Shown here in pieces: positions 1 to 10,979 of a stretch of 64,000 nucleotides of DNA. Position 1 is the first letter of the stretch. Each line of letters begins with the position of its first letter. The notes below the pieces were generated by a model. That model was given only the letters and a program-made list of their open reading frames with translations, was not told the origin of the DNA and did not search any database. Location: assembly GCF_014898055.3 (NCBI RefSeq), contig NW_026555331.1, forward strand, positions 104,343,194 to 104,407,193, given 5' to 3'. The stretch comes from Talpa occidentalis. Its lineage: Eukaryota; Chordata; Mammalia; Eulipotyphla; Talpidae. A program made the position numbers and the translations under genes.

Positions 1-780
1 GGCCTTGGTCCCCGCAAAGGTCGGAAGACCTGGATCGCTCGGGGGCGGAGGCAGCTGGTGACTTCTGGACCCTGGAGGCTCAACCTCTTCAAGCACTTCG
101 TCTCCTTCTATAAGTTCACGACGGGGAGGGATTCTCACTTCCACTGCGCCCCCCACCCTCGCCTTTCCGGGACCCAAAGCGCCCTGGGGTCCATCGTGTC
201 CTTCCCGGCCATGCCCTTTCCGCGGTAGCTCCCCGGGGTGCCCTAGGGCCTGTGAGCGGCTGCGGGTTTGCCGAATAAGAATACTGTCCAGGCCCCATCG
301 AAGTGTCCTCCCAGCTCCTCGAATAACCCCTCTCAAGTGAGGTCAATTTCCCTTGTCACCCCCTCGTCCAGCTGGCATCTGAGCGCCTCGAAGGCGGCTG
401 TCACGACTTCGAGGTGACATGTGCCGCCCGGAGGTGTCCACTTCCCCTTCTTCAGCTGGTTCAGGCGGAGGCCCAGAAGAAGGCGCGCGGGGAGGTGGCT
501 CAGTTCTACTCCCTCCCTCCACTTGTGTACAGGCGCACCTCGGTGGGACTGTGTGCCGCGTCTACACCGGCTTTCTTTGCGCGCGTGTCCAGGGGAGAGG
601 GAGCCTTTCTAGGCGGCGCTCTTTAGGGAAATAGATGAGGTGGGCTCGAATCAGAAGCGGAAAGATCATTTGATGTGCCGAGCCTGGAGTAAGTGAGAGG
701 AGAGCCAGAGGCTCCCAGCGAACACCGAGCGGAGTCCACGCGGTATCGGACACGCGCCACTCCTGTTCGCGTCCAGGTGA
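1..780. promoter_or_regulatory. CpG-rich GC-rich segment, probable CpG-island edge
   Basis: Roughly three to six CpG dinucleotides occur per 60 bases, against about zero to one in most of the window, and GC content is visibly high. It contains no recognisable repeat. Several short frames are open here on both strands, but this is what GC-rich DNA with few stop codons gives by chance; none matches a protein I know. The CpG density falls after about 780. A TATAAG string lies at 110-115 and a CAG|GTGA donor-like site at 774-780. I infer a promoter or first-exon region of a gene that extends beyond the left edge. Which gene, and on which strand, cannot be read from this sequence. Confidence 0.5.
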
Positions 781-1630
781 TTTTTTTTTTCTTTCTCTCT
801 GTTTCTGTGTTTTGAAACAAAAGCCCAACTAATGGATTCCTGGCGCTCTGAGGACCCACTCCCGGGAGCGACTTTGATGTATTGCTGTCCAATTAGTGCC
901 TTTAATTGGTGTCCTCCGGGACAGGCCGGCCTGGAGCTGGGACACAGCCTCCTCTCGCCTCTCCTGCACACTGGAAAGGTAAAATTTATAACGCACTGTA
1001 GCAATCCCCAGAGAGAGCCTGCGAGGAAGAGAGGCAGGCAAGAAAGGGAGAGATACTGCTCGCTCTTGCAGAGCCTGGACCTTCCAGCCGCTGGGGTCGT
1101 GGATAAGGGTCCAGACCACCGGGTTTCTACTCGTTTCTTGACTCCCTTTCAGGCCTGGCAGGAGAGATTGGGTGGCTGAGTCGCTGAGGATTATGAATTT
1201 GTTCTCAGAAAGGCCAAGGGAGCGGCATTGTCTGTAGAAGCCCACCCCATGTGGTCTCTCATCTCGTTAATAATGGCTGTTTGTTAACAAGGATGCCGAG
1301 GTTAAATAATCTGGGTGGAAGATTAAATATGCCTCATCAAGGCGCTGGGAGCAGAGTTGCACGGAGACCTGCTCTGGAGCCACTGGCTTGCTGGATTCTG
1401 AGGAAGGTGGGAATGAACACCCTGCAAGGAACCCCGGGGTACTGGAAGAGGACCAGTCCAGGCCCCTTCTTCAGATTATTTTCCCTTAGAGTCAGCACAG
1501 ATCCATCCTACCCTTTAGCATATTGACTAGAATATCCAAATAGGTGCCAGCTCCCATGAAGTGTGGGTGTCAGACTCTAACACAAGTCTGTAGGAGATCA
1601 AAAATGGAGGCCTTGGTCTGAAATCGCAGT
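781..1630. other. Unique sequence next to the CpG island, AT-motif clusters
   Basis: No interspersed repeat is recognised. Two features stand out: an inverted pair CCAATTA / TAATTGG at 889-909, and a cluster around 1265-1330 with GTTAATAAT, TGTTTGTTAAC and GTTAAATAAT. These resemble homeodomain and forkhead binding motifs. A donor-like AAAG|GTAAAA sits at 976-984. No coding exon is supported. Conservation against other mammals would decide whether this is regulatory. Confidence 0.35.
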
Positions 1631-1664
1631 CCCCCCCACCCCCACCCCCACCCCCACCCCCCCC
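1631..1664. repeat. C-rich low-complexity tract (CCCCCA-type)
   Basis: Runs of five to eight C are separated by single A. The minus strand therefore carries at least five G-runs, enough for a G-quadruplex, and the plus strand could form an i-motif. It is probably length-polymorphic. Confidence 0.9.
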
Positions 1665-1666
1665 TT

Positions 1667-2689
1667 GAGGAGGTGCGCTCATCTGCTGCCACCCAGGCCT
1701 TACAGCAGCCTCCCTGGGGGAAGTAAGGGGCATTTGTATCCATATGTGAATCGCAGTGAATTGGAAGACCGGGAATGAGGCTTCTACCTTGGTCTCTGCT
1801 CCTACATGGCTGTGTAATCTGTATTACATTATTCTCCTAACTTCATTTTCTTACCATTTAAGATAGACAGGAGATGGACTTGAGGTAAATGATGTATACT
1901 ACTTTTTTTAAAATTTTTTTCCAGCTCTCATCAGAGTTAGGAAACCTTGTCAGATACTGTGTATCCTCCATTCAACCTTGGAGGATTCAGTCAAGGAGAA
2001 TTTCATTTAGCCAGTTTTTGAGGGCCTACTGTGTACTACTATGTGCATTTTTTTAAACTGTGAGGGCATAATTTCAATTTATTTTTCTTTGTGTGTTAGT
2101 CTCAAATACAATTATGTTGCAAAGAAAAACCAGGAAGAAAGAGCTTGAAGGAGAGGGTAGAATAAAATAAGTATATATTTGCAAGGTAGAGAAACTGGAG
2201 CAAAGGGGAAAGGAATCAGCAAAAGAAGATCTTGTCCAGATGGCAAGGATGCCAGTGAAGGTAAATACTGTAGGAGTAGTACCCGGTTAGAGAGTTCATT
2301 CAAGTCAAGGTCTCTCCTTGAGGCCTGGTGATTTGACAGTGAACAAAAGGTAGATGGATCCCAGAATTTGATTAAGAGACCAAGACTTAGGCCTCAAATA
2401 TTGCAATTTTCTATGTATATATTGTTTTAATATTTGGAGTTTCATTCTTTAGCTAACGCCCCAAACACATTACAATCTGAGTCCACCAAACAGGGACTTT
2501 AGCTGCTAGATGGGGCATCTTTAAGCTTCTGGTTGCTGGGCATCTGACTTCAAGAAAGGCAGGCTACTCTATTTAGACTTTCCCTCAGATCAGTAGCAAT
2601 TGTGGCACCTACATTTCTTTGCCTTTATGTGGACATTCCAGAGACCAGATTTGTGGTGCTGGGCAGTATGACTGAACAGCTTATGTTTA
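1667..2689. other. Unique sequence, no feature recognised
   Basis: Mixed-composition DNA with short T-runs. No open frame of interest and no repeat family I can place. Confidence 0.5.
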
Positions 2690-2858
2690 TTGAGTACTTG
2701 TCACCTGACACTCACTGTCCTATGCTTCCTATGCATTATTTCAATTCCTGTAACAACCCCTTGAGGTGAGTACTATTATAATTCTCATTTTATAGATAAG
2801 GAAACTGAAGCACAGAATATTAGTTACTTGTCTATGTCATACAGCTAGTAAATCAGTA
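2690..2858 (-). repeat. MIR SINE, antisense copy
   Basis: Read on the plus strand it follows the order of an inverted MIR: a last part near ATTGAGTACTTGTCACCTGAC, then a CATTTTATAGATAAGGAAACTGAAGC block, then CATACAGCTAGTAA. Old and diverged. Confidence 0.75.
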
Positions 2859-2878
2859 TCATTATAATCATTTCACTA

Positions 2879-3147
2879 GGGCCTCCCTGGTGGCTCAAGG
2901 GGTTAAATCTCAGCACTATGAAGCTATCCACAGCCACTGTAGCATGAGTTCAATCCCAGGCCAGGATGCTGACTCACATGGCGCAGCAGACCTCTCCTGT
3001 CTTGCCCCCTGCTCCCCTCAGCAGTGTGTTTCAGTAGATCTGCCTGTTCTGCTCCCCACTCTGTCTCTGGTGAACCCTCTCATCCCCCTCCCTTCTGGTC
3101 TACACCCCAGCTCTTATATGCATAAACAAATAAATCTTTTAAAAAAA
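2879..3147 (+). repeat. tRNA-Glu-like SINE, type A, full length
   Basis: Starts GGGCCTCCCTGGTGGCTC and runs through a tRNA-like head, the body CCTCTCCTGTCTTGCCCC, and an AAACAAATAAATC tail. A 15-bp TSD, ATAATCATTTCACTA, flanks it at 2864-2878 and 3148-3162, so both ends are exact. The B-box region is mutated (GTTCAATCCC), as expected for an old copy. Confidence 0.95.
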
Positions 3148-3162
3148 ATAATCATTTCACTA

Positions 3163-3384
3163 TACCTGCCTTTTTTGGTGTAGTGTGATAGCTAAGGACA
3201 CAGTGAGTATATTTCTACTGGAGTTGCTAATATCAGAAATTGGCTCTAGAAAGGGGCAGCTAGTGCAGGGGGCAGAATGGACTAATTATCCTCTTGTGTC
3301 TATTTATAAAGATCATGACCTACACTGCCTTCCAAAATGACAATCTCAAATTTCTTTGGTTCACATTCAATGAACAGGTTAGAC
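3163..3384. other. Unique spacer
   Basis: No repeat or gene recognised between the SINE and the L2 fragment. Confidence 0.5.
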
Positions 3385-3545
3385 CAATGAATGAATCAAT
3401 AAATATTTATTGAGTGCCCACTGTATGGCCAATGTCAGCCTCAGGGTTACACAGTTTGGTGTTGATATAGCTTCTTTCATTGGGCTTATAGCTTATTGTA
3501 ATTAATTCATGCCTTGATTGAAAAGAACTCATTAATGATGACAAC
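3385..3545 (-). repeat. L2 LINE 3' end, antisense fragment
   Basis: ATGAATGAATCAATAAATAT followed by TTATTGAGTGCCCACTGTAT is the inverted L2 3' terminus with its degenerate TGAATGAATGA tail. The rest, to about 3545, resembles the inverted L2 3'UTR. Confidence 0.6.
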
Positions 3546-3704
3546 GGTGCGTTTGGTTCCCTACCAATATTCCCTTGATAGGGAACTTGATAAAAGAAAG
3601 CTCATCTTATCTTATTTAACACTTCTATATATTTAGCACCATAAGCTTTATATTTTATAAAATATAATCATTTTGACATCTATTAAAACATAAACCATTC
3701 AAGC

Positions 3705-3850
3705 AACACAAAAGCACAGATTCTGGAACCAGCTCCTGAATTTGATTCCTCAGTTTGCCGCCTACAAACTCTGTAACACTGAAAGTTTCTTAGTCTCTCT
3801 GAGACAGTTTCCTCATCTGCAAATGAAGATAATAATAGCTCTGTAGTAGT
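3705..3850 (+). repeat. MIR SINE, sense copy
   Basis: Carries the MIR core order: AGCACAGATTCTGGAACCAG, a degenerate CTGAATTTGATTCC, CAAACTCTGTAACACTGA, then CAGTTTCCTCATCTGCAAA and GATAATAATAGCTC. Confidence 0.75.
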
Positions 3851-3854
3851 TATC

Positions 3855-4345
3855 AATAGCTATTATTCCAGAAGTTAGCAGTTCAATTTAATTAACATCC
3901 TCTCAATCTCTGTGGGTTTGGATTCTTTCCACAACCTAGCTGAGTATCTCTGGCTAAGTGTGAGTTTGCTGGGGCTCAACTGGGGGAGGATTTGCCTTCC
4001 AGGTCACTCACGGTTGGCAGGTGAGCTCTTTGACTAAAGGCCTCTGTTCTTCACTGACTGTTGTTTGGGGGCTTATTTCCGTTTCTTGGTGTGTGAGTGT
4101 CTTTATAGGGTAGCTCAAACATCACATCTGGCTCCCCTCAGAGGAAATTAGCCAAAGAGAGAGGCTGGAGGGTGCCCACCAGTCTTTTTGTTACCTAATC
4201 TTAGAAATCACATTCTATCACTTTTACCATATTATTTTCATTAGAAGTGAGCCACTGGATCCAATACACACTCACAGAGAGGGAATTGGACAAGGTATCA
4301 AAACCAGGAAGCAGAGGTCATTGGGGCTATCTTAGAAACTCTCTG
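3855..4345. repeat. Ancient interspersed repeat, family not assigned
   Basis: Phrases such as CACTCACGGTTGGCAGGTGA, GAGAGAGGCTGGAGG, TTACCTAATCTTAGAAATCAC and ATTAGAAGTGAGCCACTGGAT recur in mammalian genomes as an old dispersed repeat, possibly LTR-derived. I cannot name the family from memory with confidence. No coding capacity. Confidence 0.4.
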
Positions 4346-4696
4346 GTTGTGTATGCTTTTATATATATTTGAAGAGCTGAGAACAGTATGTGTTTGCTCT
4401 GATCATGTAGTCATCCTTTTTATTCAATCAAGCACTCATTTCTTTATCTAAACTCTCCTATTTCAGTTTCTCTCTTTTTTCTTGCAAAGTTGTATGAAAG
4501 GGTATTGCAAAGAGCAGAATTGCAAGAAATAAATCCAAGGGAATGGACTACAGATAAGAGGTAAAGTAGGAGATTCTTTTGACAAGCTCTTTTCTTACTT
4601 TTCAAAGGTGTTCTTCACTGTATCAAGAGCATATTATTTGTACTCTTCTGTTTGTAATCATACTCACTGACATTTGTATTGTGGACTTCAGCTTTT
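4346..4696. other. Unique sequence
   Basis: AT-leaning DNA with no recognised repeat or exon. Confidence 0.5.
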
Positions 4697-4966
4697 TTAA
4701 AAAAAGGATTTATTTATTTATGTATACAAGAGCTGGGGTACAGGCCAGAGATGCAGGGGGTGAGAGGATTCACCAGAGACAGAGTGGGGAACAGAACAGG
4801 CAGACTGACTGAAGTACACTGCTGAGGGGAGCAGCAGGGGAGTCAGGAGAGGTCTGCTGTGCCATGTGGGTAGCTCCCTGGCCAGCTGGGATGGAACTCA
4901 TGCTGCAGAGGCTGCAGATTGCTTCATAGTGTGGTACTTAACCCCTCGTGCCACCAGGGAGGCCCC
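4697..4966 (-). repeat. tRNA-Glu-like SINE, type A, full length
   Basis: On the plus strand it reads poly(T), GATTTATTTATTTATGTATAC, GAGCTGGGGTACAGGCCAG and ends CACCAGGGAGGCCCC. An imperfect TSD GACTTCAGCTTTT / GACTTATGCTTTT lies on either side. Confidence 0.93.
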
Positions 4967-4989
4967 GACTTATGCTTTTTAATTAACTA

Positions 4990-5083
4990 TTTCCACATAT
5001 GATTTCATACCTTATTCTCACCACAGTCATGTGAGACAAAAATTATTTTTATCACCATTTTAGAGATGAGGAAAAAAGTCCAG
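4990..5083 (-). repeat. MIR SINE, antisense, left half
   Basis: CTTATTCTCACCACAGTCATG followed by CCATTTTAGAGATGAGGAAA is the inverted MIR. It stops where the ERVL-type LTR begins and resumes at 5506. Confidence 0.65.
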
Positions 5084-5499
5084 TGTGATGGTTAAATTCA
5101 TTTTGTGTTAACTTGATCAAACCACCTAGTGCCTTGATATTCAGTTAAACATTATTCTGAGTGTGTGTGAGGGTGTTTCTGGATGAGATTAACTTTTGAA
5201 TTGGTAGAATGAATTGCCTTGTTAGTGTGGGGAGACCTCACCCAATCCTTTGAAGGCCTGAATAGAATAAAAGGCTGATAGGGAAGAATTCTCCCTCTGT
5301 GCCTGTCTTTGGTTGGGACATCATTCTTCAGACTCAGAATTGGACTGGAACCATTGGCTGTCCCAGGTCTGTACTTCTCAGTCCCCGTGTTTATATGAGC
5401 CAGCTCCATAGAATGGCTCTCCACTATCTCTATCTCTATCTCTGTTCATATCTCTATCTTTCATAAGTTCTTTTCCTCTGGAGAATTTTGACGGATATA
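5084..5499 (+). mobile_element. Solo LTR of ERVL type (MLT2-like)
   Basis: Begins TGTGATGGTTAAATTCATTT and carries the family landmarks AACATTATTCTGAGTGTGTG, GGGTGTTTCTGGATGAGATT, GGCCTGAATAGAATAAAAGG and CCTCTGGAGAATTTTGACGG in the expected order. A 5-bp TSD TCCAG / CCCAG (5079-5083, 5501-5505) is plausible and typical of ERVL. No internal viral region is attached, so this is a solo LTR left by recombination. It splits an MIR. A TCTATC microsatellite has grown at about 5426-5460. Confidence 0.75.
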
Positions 5500-5505
5500 C
5501 CCAGA

Positions 5506-5590
5506 AAATTCACACAGCTAGGAAATGTGGGGAATTTAGGACTCAAATGTAGGTTGTCTCACTTTAGCCCTTGGTTTGCATGCTACACGT
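5506..5590 (-). repeat. MIR SINE, antisense, right half
   Basis: CACACAGCTAGGAAATGTGG, then ACTCAAATGTAGGTTGTCTC, is the continuation of the MIR begun at 4990. The two halves join once the LTR is removed, which gives the insertion order. Confidence 0.65.
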
Positions 5591-6402
5591 TTCTGCCTCA
5601 GCTGCTCTATTGCTCTCTGCCATGAAGTTATAACTTCAGCTGGAGCCATGGAAGAGAATATGGCAGGAAGGTGGTATGAGATGGGAGTACGTGCCACTAT
5701 GTCAGATACTGCGTTAGGGTTCCTGACACTGCCTGGCTTAGCCAGTGAAACCAAGTTGGCTAAAAATTGAACTCAAAAGTGGGCAGCCAGGAGGTCAAGT
5801 TGCAGTATGCAAAGGGACTCAGTCCTGAGTTCAGAGTATTTGGTACTGGGCTACTCAGTTGGGGAGGTGAATCTCAGTGGCAAGATAGAAATTGAAGATT
5901 CTTTATTACTCAGCAGTCTGAGGTAAAAGAAAAAAGCTGAGGGACTGGCAAGAGAAATTGGTGCAAGAACATGACAGATAAATCTCTCAGACTTATGAGA
6001 CTGATGATGTTCAGGCTAGGCTGCCGTCCTAGAGGGGAAAATTGGAGTATCAGGCAGGAAAACATGGTTGAAATTTAATTGCCTCTGTTCTGTCATATTC
6101 TCCTTCTTTGGCAAATGAACCTCTGTTTTTAGAAGGAAAGAGCACAAGGGACTCTGGCGACAGTTCACAGGTGATGTGGTAGTGGGAGATATATAGGGAC
6201 TACATGGATAAATCAAATATTATACAAAAATAAACAACATAAGAAAATTAAAATGTAGAAAAAAAAGAAGAACCTCTGTTTCTAGCTGGAGAAATGACCA
6301 CTTACATAAATGCTATACTTCCCTGTTAGCTGGTCGTGGTCATGTGACTAAGTTCTGGCTGTGAGATGTAAGGTGGTATGAGTTACCTGAAAGTTTTCCT
6401 TT
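5591..6402. other. Unique or very old repeat sequence
   Basis: No gene seen. Around 6295-6400 (GGTCATGTGACTAAGTTCTG, CTGTGAGATGTAAGGTGG) there is wording typical of an old dispersed repeat of uncertain class. It appears to resume after the next SINE. Confidence 0.4.
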
Positions 6403-6687
6403 TCTTTTTTTTTTTGTTATTTAAAAGATATATTTATTTATGCATGCAAGAACTGGGATACAAGCCAGAGGTATGGTAGGTGAGAGGATTCACCAGAGAC
6501 AGAGCGGGGAACATTACAGGCGGATCCACTGAAATACACTGCTGAGGGGAGCAGTGGGCGAGACAGGAGAGGTCTGCTGTGCCATGTGGGTATCTCCCTG
6601 TGGGCTGGGGATCAAATCTGTGCTGCAGAGGCTGAGGATAGCTTTACAGTGCTGTGCTTAACCCCTTTCGCCAGCAGGGAGGCCCCC
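6403..6687 (-). repeat. tRNA-Glu-like SINE, type A
   Basis: A long T-run, then TTTATTTATGCATGCAAGAAC, the body, and CAGCAGGGAGGCCCC at the right end. TSD CTGAAAGTTTTC / CTGGAAGTTTTC. Confidence 0.92.
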
Positions 6688-7194
6688 CCTGGAAGTTTTC
6701 TTAAAAGGAGGGGCATCTCCTTAAAAGGAGAAGAGAGAGTGTGGTCTTCTTGGTTCCTTCCTCTTTTTTGTTCTGGTTGAAATTTGACCTAATAGGTAGA
6801 ACTCAAGAAACTCTCCGGACCTTGAGGAGGAGGCCATGTGTTGAGCAAGGCAGATAGCCTAGACGGAGCCGGGGTATCTGATACTGCGGAATGCCCCAAA
6901 CCTCCTATCTCTGGATTTCTTTTACATGAGTGGAACCTAATCCTAACTAATACAGTGCTCAAGATTATGTAGAGTAAATGCGAGTAGAAGCCACTCTCAC
7001 ACAAAGTCAGAACTTGAAAGGGGGCATGGCCCCTGGCATTCAGAATTACATCTGGTTGGTGAAGAAGCTGAGAACTTCTTTATGCATATGGATGCATATA
7101 GAGTGGAACCATGAAGTTAGACTTTCAGGATGGGGAGTGTAGCATGGAGAAAACATATGTTTTGGATTAGGGGCTTGTTTAAATTCTTGTTTTG
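6688..7194. other. Unique or very old repeat sequence
   Basis: No coding signal. The first ~250 bases look like the continuation of the old repeat interrupted by the SINE at 6403. Confidence 0.4.
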
Positions 7195-7300
7195 TTGTTT
7201 ATTGGCTGAGTGCTCTAGAAAGTTGTTTAATCTCTGCGCTGAAGTTTCCTTAGCCTGGGCTGGTACTTACAATGAAATGAGATAATAAGCACAAAGCTCT
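7195..7300 (+). repeat. MIR SINE fragment, sense
   Basis: TTTATTGGCTGAGTGCTC, GTTGTTTAATCTCTGCGCTG, AAGTTTCCTTAGCCTG and AATGAAATGAGATAATAAGC follow the MIR order from core to 3' part. Confidence 0.6.
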
Positions 7301-7515
7301 TTAATTCCCTTCCTTCTGCTTTGTTCTTTTTCTAATCTTTTACCCTTAATCCTAACTTCCATTTACCTCTGGTCTGGGGCATGTAATTTAATTCCAAGTC
7401 CCACCTTCTCCTGGGTAATGGAGGGAGATCACTTATATAAATTTGACCTATTGGGATTTGCCACAGAACTGGGGCCACTTGTGGTAGTGATAGTGGTTGC
7501 CAGGGAAGGGCCAAG

Positions 7516-7645
7516 ATTGGCTGCACATTAGCATCACCTGGGACACTCCCATGACAGACCCTGTCCTAAACGAATTGAATCTGAATCTTAGATACTGTGG
7601 TCTGGACAGCTGTAGTCTTCAGAGTTCCCCTAGATCATCCTGATA
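7516..7645. mobile_element. MER5A-like hAT element fragment
   Basis: GCTGCACATTAGCATCACCT followed by a GACAGACCCTGTCCTAAAC block matches the MER5A phrase about cDNA-like 'CATCAGAATCACCTGG'. Terminal repeats are not intact, so boundaries are rough. Confidence 0.5.
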
Positions 7646-8247
7646 TACCTGAGAAGTGAGACTCTCTGGGGGATGGGTGAGCATAAGCACACCCCAGCAC
7701 CTAAGAAGTACTCAGTAAATGCTATGAATGACCATTGAATGTAGATTGGGATTAATAGGAAAGGATCTGAGTCTTTTTTATTATGTTTAAGAATACATCA
7801 CCCATCGAGATTATCTCCTCACTAAACCAAGTTTTAGAAGTTTGGATATACGGTGTAACTAGAGGCACCCAGACATTTCAGAGTCAGGAATGAATCTCAG
7901 GATCATTTAGTCAAACAGCTTCAGTTTACGGTTCTTTCAGTTTTTTTTCCATTAGACTTTCTATGACTACTGTGGATTTAGAGCAGATGTAGGGTGTTAG
8001 TTACATAGGAAATATACTACCTCAGTTCTCATTTTATTTTGATGCCAAGGCTGGGATGACTGTACACGCTTTTCATATTCCACTCAGGCAATGCTAACAC
8101 ATCCAGAGCCAAAGGCCAAAGCTGCATTTCTTAATGACCAATCTAGGAACCTTACTGGTAGTTGATATTCCAGTTGTATATCACTGGAGTCAGCAACTGA
8201 AGTAAGTGAAGGGCAAAATGCAAAGAAAAACAGAGAGATCAGGCATG
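7646..8247. other. Unique sequence with an L2/MIR-like scrap
   Basis: CAGCACCTAAGAAGTACTCAGTAAATGC at 7697-7724 looks like an L2 or MIR 3' end. The rest is not recognised. Confidence 0.4.
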
Positions 8248-8251
8248 CTTT

Positions 8252-8852
8252 TGTAACAGCATGGTCCCCAGGAAAGGGGGAGCTTCCAGGTTTCCTGCCC
8301 CACCCAAGGAAGGGTGGAGCTGAGCAGGGAGAGAAGAAGCTAGAGAGGAGACTGAGGAAGGAAGGAAGCAGGATAGAGAGCAAGAAGGATCCCTGGAGGA
8401 GGCACAGGGAGCTGAGAGACACATGAAGAAACTACACTTGCCTTTTGGTCGTGGACCGGGTGACACAGATGTGGGTGAGACCCGTGGGGAGGTGACAATG
8501 GCGGTTTTTGCTCGATTTTGATTTTGCTCTTTTCCATCCAGACTTGTCTGGTGGTTTCTGACCCTTTTCTGTGGGTCCCCACTGGAAGGTGCTTTAGACT
8601 TGTGGCGGGCTTTGGGGCCTTGCTCTGGGCCAATCTCATTTGGATGGACTTTTACCCACGAGGGCACAGGTAACTTTGGGCACTTGATTTAGAAACAATA
8701 TTCTTTGCCTTTCCCATTTTGTTTCCTAATTTTATTAAAGTTCCTTCCCATTAAAGTCTCACATATTTTGTGTTGATGCAGCGGACGGCAGAACCTATTT
8801 AGAGCAGGCAGGTTTGCGGGGTCTGGGGTGCCCCTCTCCCTGCCCTGTAACA
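8252..8852 (+). mobile_element. Solo LTR, ERV1-like, copy 1
   Basis: A 601-bp element beginning TGTAACAG and ending CTGTAACA, so it has TG...CA ends. A perfect 4-bp TSD CTTT lies at 8248-8251 and 8853-8856. A related copy lies at 13667-14266 in the same orientation. An ATTAAA poly(A)-type signal occurs near 8751. A 4-bp TSD is usual for gammaretrovirus-like (class I) elements. No gag, pol or env sequence is attached and no primer-binding site follows. A 142-codon minus-strand frame lies over it and I regard that as chance. Confidence 0.85.
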
Positions 8853-8856
8853 CTTT

Positions 8857-10979
8857 CACCTTGCTGTCACCTCACTAACCCACCAGGCAGGACGTGAGGC
8901 TGGAGGAGTAGCATATTCTCCATTTGCAGCCTCCAAAGGGAAGCCAGCATGTTGACTGCAATTTGCCTAAGGGAGAAAAACTCTTGCATAGCTCTGCCAG
9001 TGTCTGTTATCTAGATGACCAGAAAAGGCCAGTTGTCTTTGGAAACTGTGATTGTCTAAGATCAGAGATAGTTTGGGGGTGGCAGTGTTTCTGGAAGAAA
9101 TGTGTGTAAAAATAGTTCTGCACCTCCAAAGAGAATTTCCAGAATTCCAGGAAAGTGCTCTTTGCACTTGTCTGACTAGGATCTGCTTCTAAACTATCAT
9201 GACAGCCCTGCGCAAGAGCCAATACTACAAATTTCTGGAGGGAAAAGCACTTAAAAAATAGATTTAGTTCAATATTTACATAGTTATACTTGAGGTACCA
9301 GTGACATCGTGGTAAGGATGCTTTTCCTCTGCTACCATGGTCAGAGGCTTGTACGTATTGGAATGTTTGGATCAGAGCAAAGGAGATAAAGAAGAAGAAA
9401 AAAAGGAGAGTCACAGTTTCAGCAAACCACCCAAGTCATAAAGTAGACTGGTAGAAACAGGAAATACCACTTAGGTCTGGAGACCCACCCTTGAATTTGA
9501 GTTCACAGTATACAGTGTGCAAAGTCATGGTCACTTAGAGGTAACCTACAGATAAGCTGCTGATCACACTGCTAGAATAAACTGATGACTCTACCCCAGA
9601 TCTGACACTCTTTCAAAAACTAGACACATGACTTTGGCCTAGTGAAACATCTCACTTTTGTCTTACCCACAATAGGGTTTTGGTAAAATGTGAGAAAGGG
9701 CCCTCCACTGGATTCATTGTATTTCCCCATCTGTGGAGAAACACAGCGGGAGCGTGACAGGAATGTAGGGACTTCACCTGACTCTCTTAGAAGGTAGACA
9801 TTTCACAGATTGCTTGCTGTCGCAGGATCACCATTTCTAGCTTGAGAGCATGCAGTGAGCAGCTTACACGGGCTCTGAGAAGCAAAAGAAGAGAGCCCAG
9901 GGGTTTGTGTATGGCAGGTGCTGATTTCCTGGGCTATCTCTGGGAAGGTCTGTGTTCAATTTAATTTTTTAAACTTTGGGCTTCAAATAACCTTCCTACT
10001 GTAAACTGAGGTTCAGATCCACTTTTCATGACTCTTCTGTCTACACCTTCAAATCAGTCTCCACCTTCTTAGGATGGGCTTCACAAACTTTTAAAAAGGT
10101 TGTTAGTCTTTCAAGAGGCAGTTTCTGCTGAAGAATATCTGGGAACATAACTGAATGCTATTTTAGCATAGTACATATATTTCTAGATATATGGTATAAG
10201 TTTCCCAGTTGATGGAATGGTACTTTACATCAGTGATGGTTTTGAGATGGATTTCCATCTTCGGTGATCAACTGTGAACTCCTGAGTCTTTATCTTCATC
10301 TGTGAAGTTAAATTCAGGTGACATACTTTGTTTAGCCCTTTTCTCTACAAAGTAATTTTCAGATATTGTGTCTAAGAAATTGCCTTGACTTATATAGTGA
10401 GTGTTGGAATGCTTTGTTAATGGAATGGACAATAGTTGATTAAAGGAAGTTGCCTTTGTTACTGGCTAATATACATGATTTAGACCAAGTTCTGTACCTT
10501 ATTCCTTCTTCCTTTCAAAGCCAATAATTCCAATTTCAGGACAAAGCAACACATTCTCAGGAGAAGGCATATGTGAAATAGCCTCATTTTGGCTCACTGT
10601 GGGTACTTTGCCTTTAATCCCATTCTTCAGGCCATCTCATTTATAGTCACATCGAGTCATGAAATACACAATGAATAGAGAACTAATAATGTTGTATGAT
10701 GGGGTGAAGAGAATTGACTTCTGAAATTGGGTATATTAGTTGCTTGGTACTTACAGTGCAGAAGGTTAGTGTATATGATGATTTTGTGAAAGGTAAAAAT
10801 TTAAACTTTTTCAGTCTGGCTTATCTTGGAGGGAAATGTATGATTTCAGAAGCTAAAAATTAGTCAAATTAAAATGAGTGTTCACATAAAAGTGTTAAAC
10901 GGCTTTCAAAGAGTTGAGTCTTAAAACAGGACTTTATTTTAGGGATTTTATAAGCCTTACTTATAAATAGATAAGGACT
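8857..10979. other. Unique sequence, no feature recognised
   Basis: About 2.1 kb without a repeat I can name and without a credible exon. It lies between the two solo LTRs but contains no retroviral coding sequence, which argues against a single provirus. Confidence 0.5.

Noticed and set aside
832..1179. 115-codon plus frame and 138-codon minus frame beside the CpG island
   Set aside because: The two overlap on opposite strands in DNA with few stop codons; neither has a recognisable protein pattern.
8239..8667. 142-codon minus-strand frame
   Set aside because: Lies inside the solo LTR, antisense to it, and the related copy at 13667 does not keep it open over the same length.
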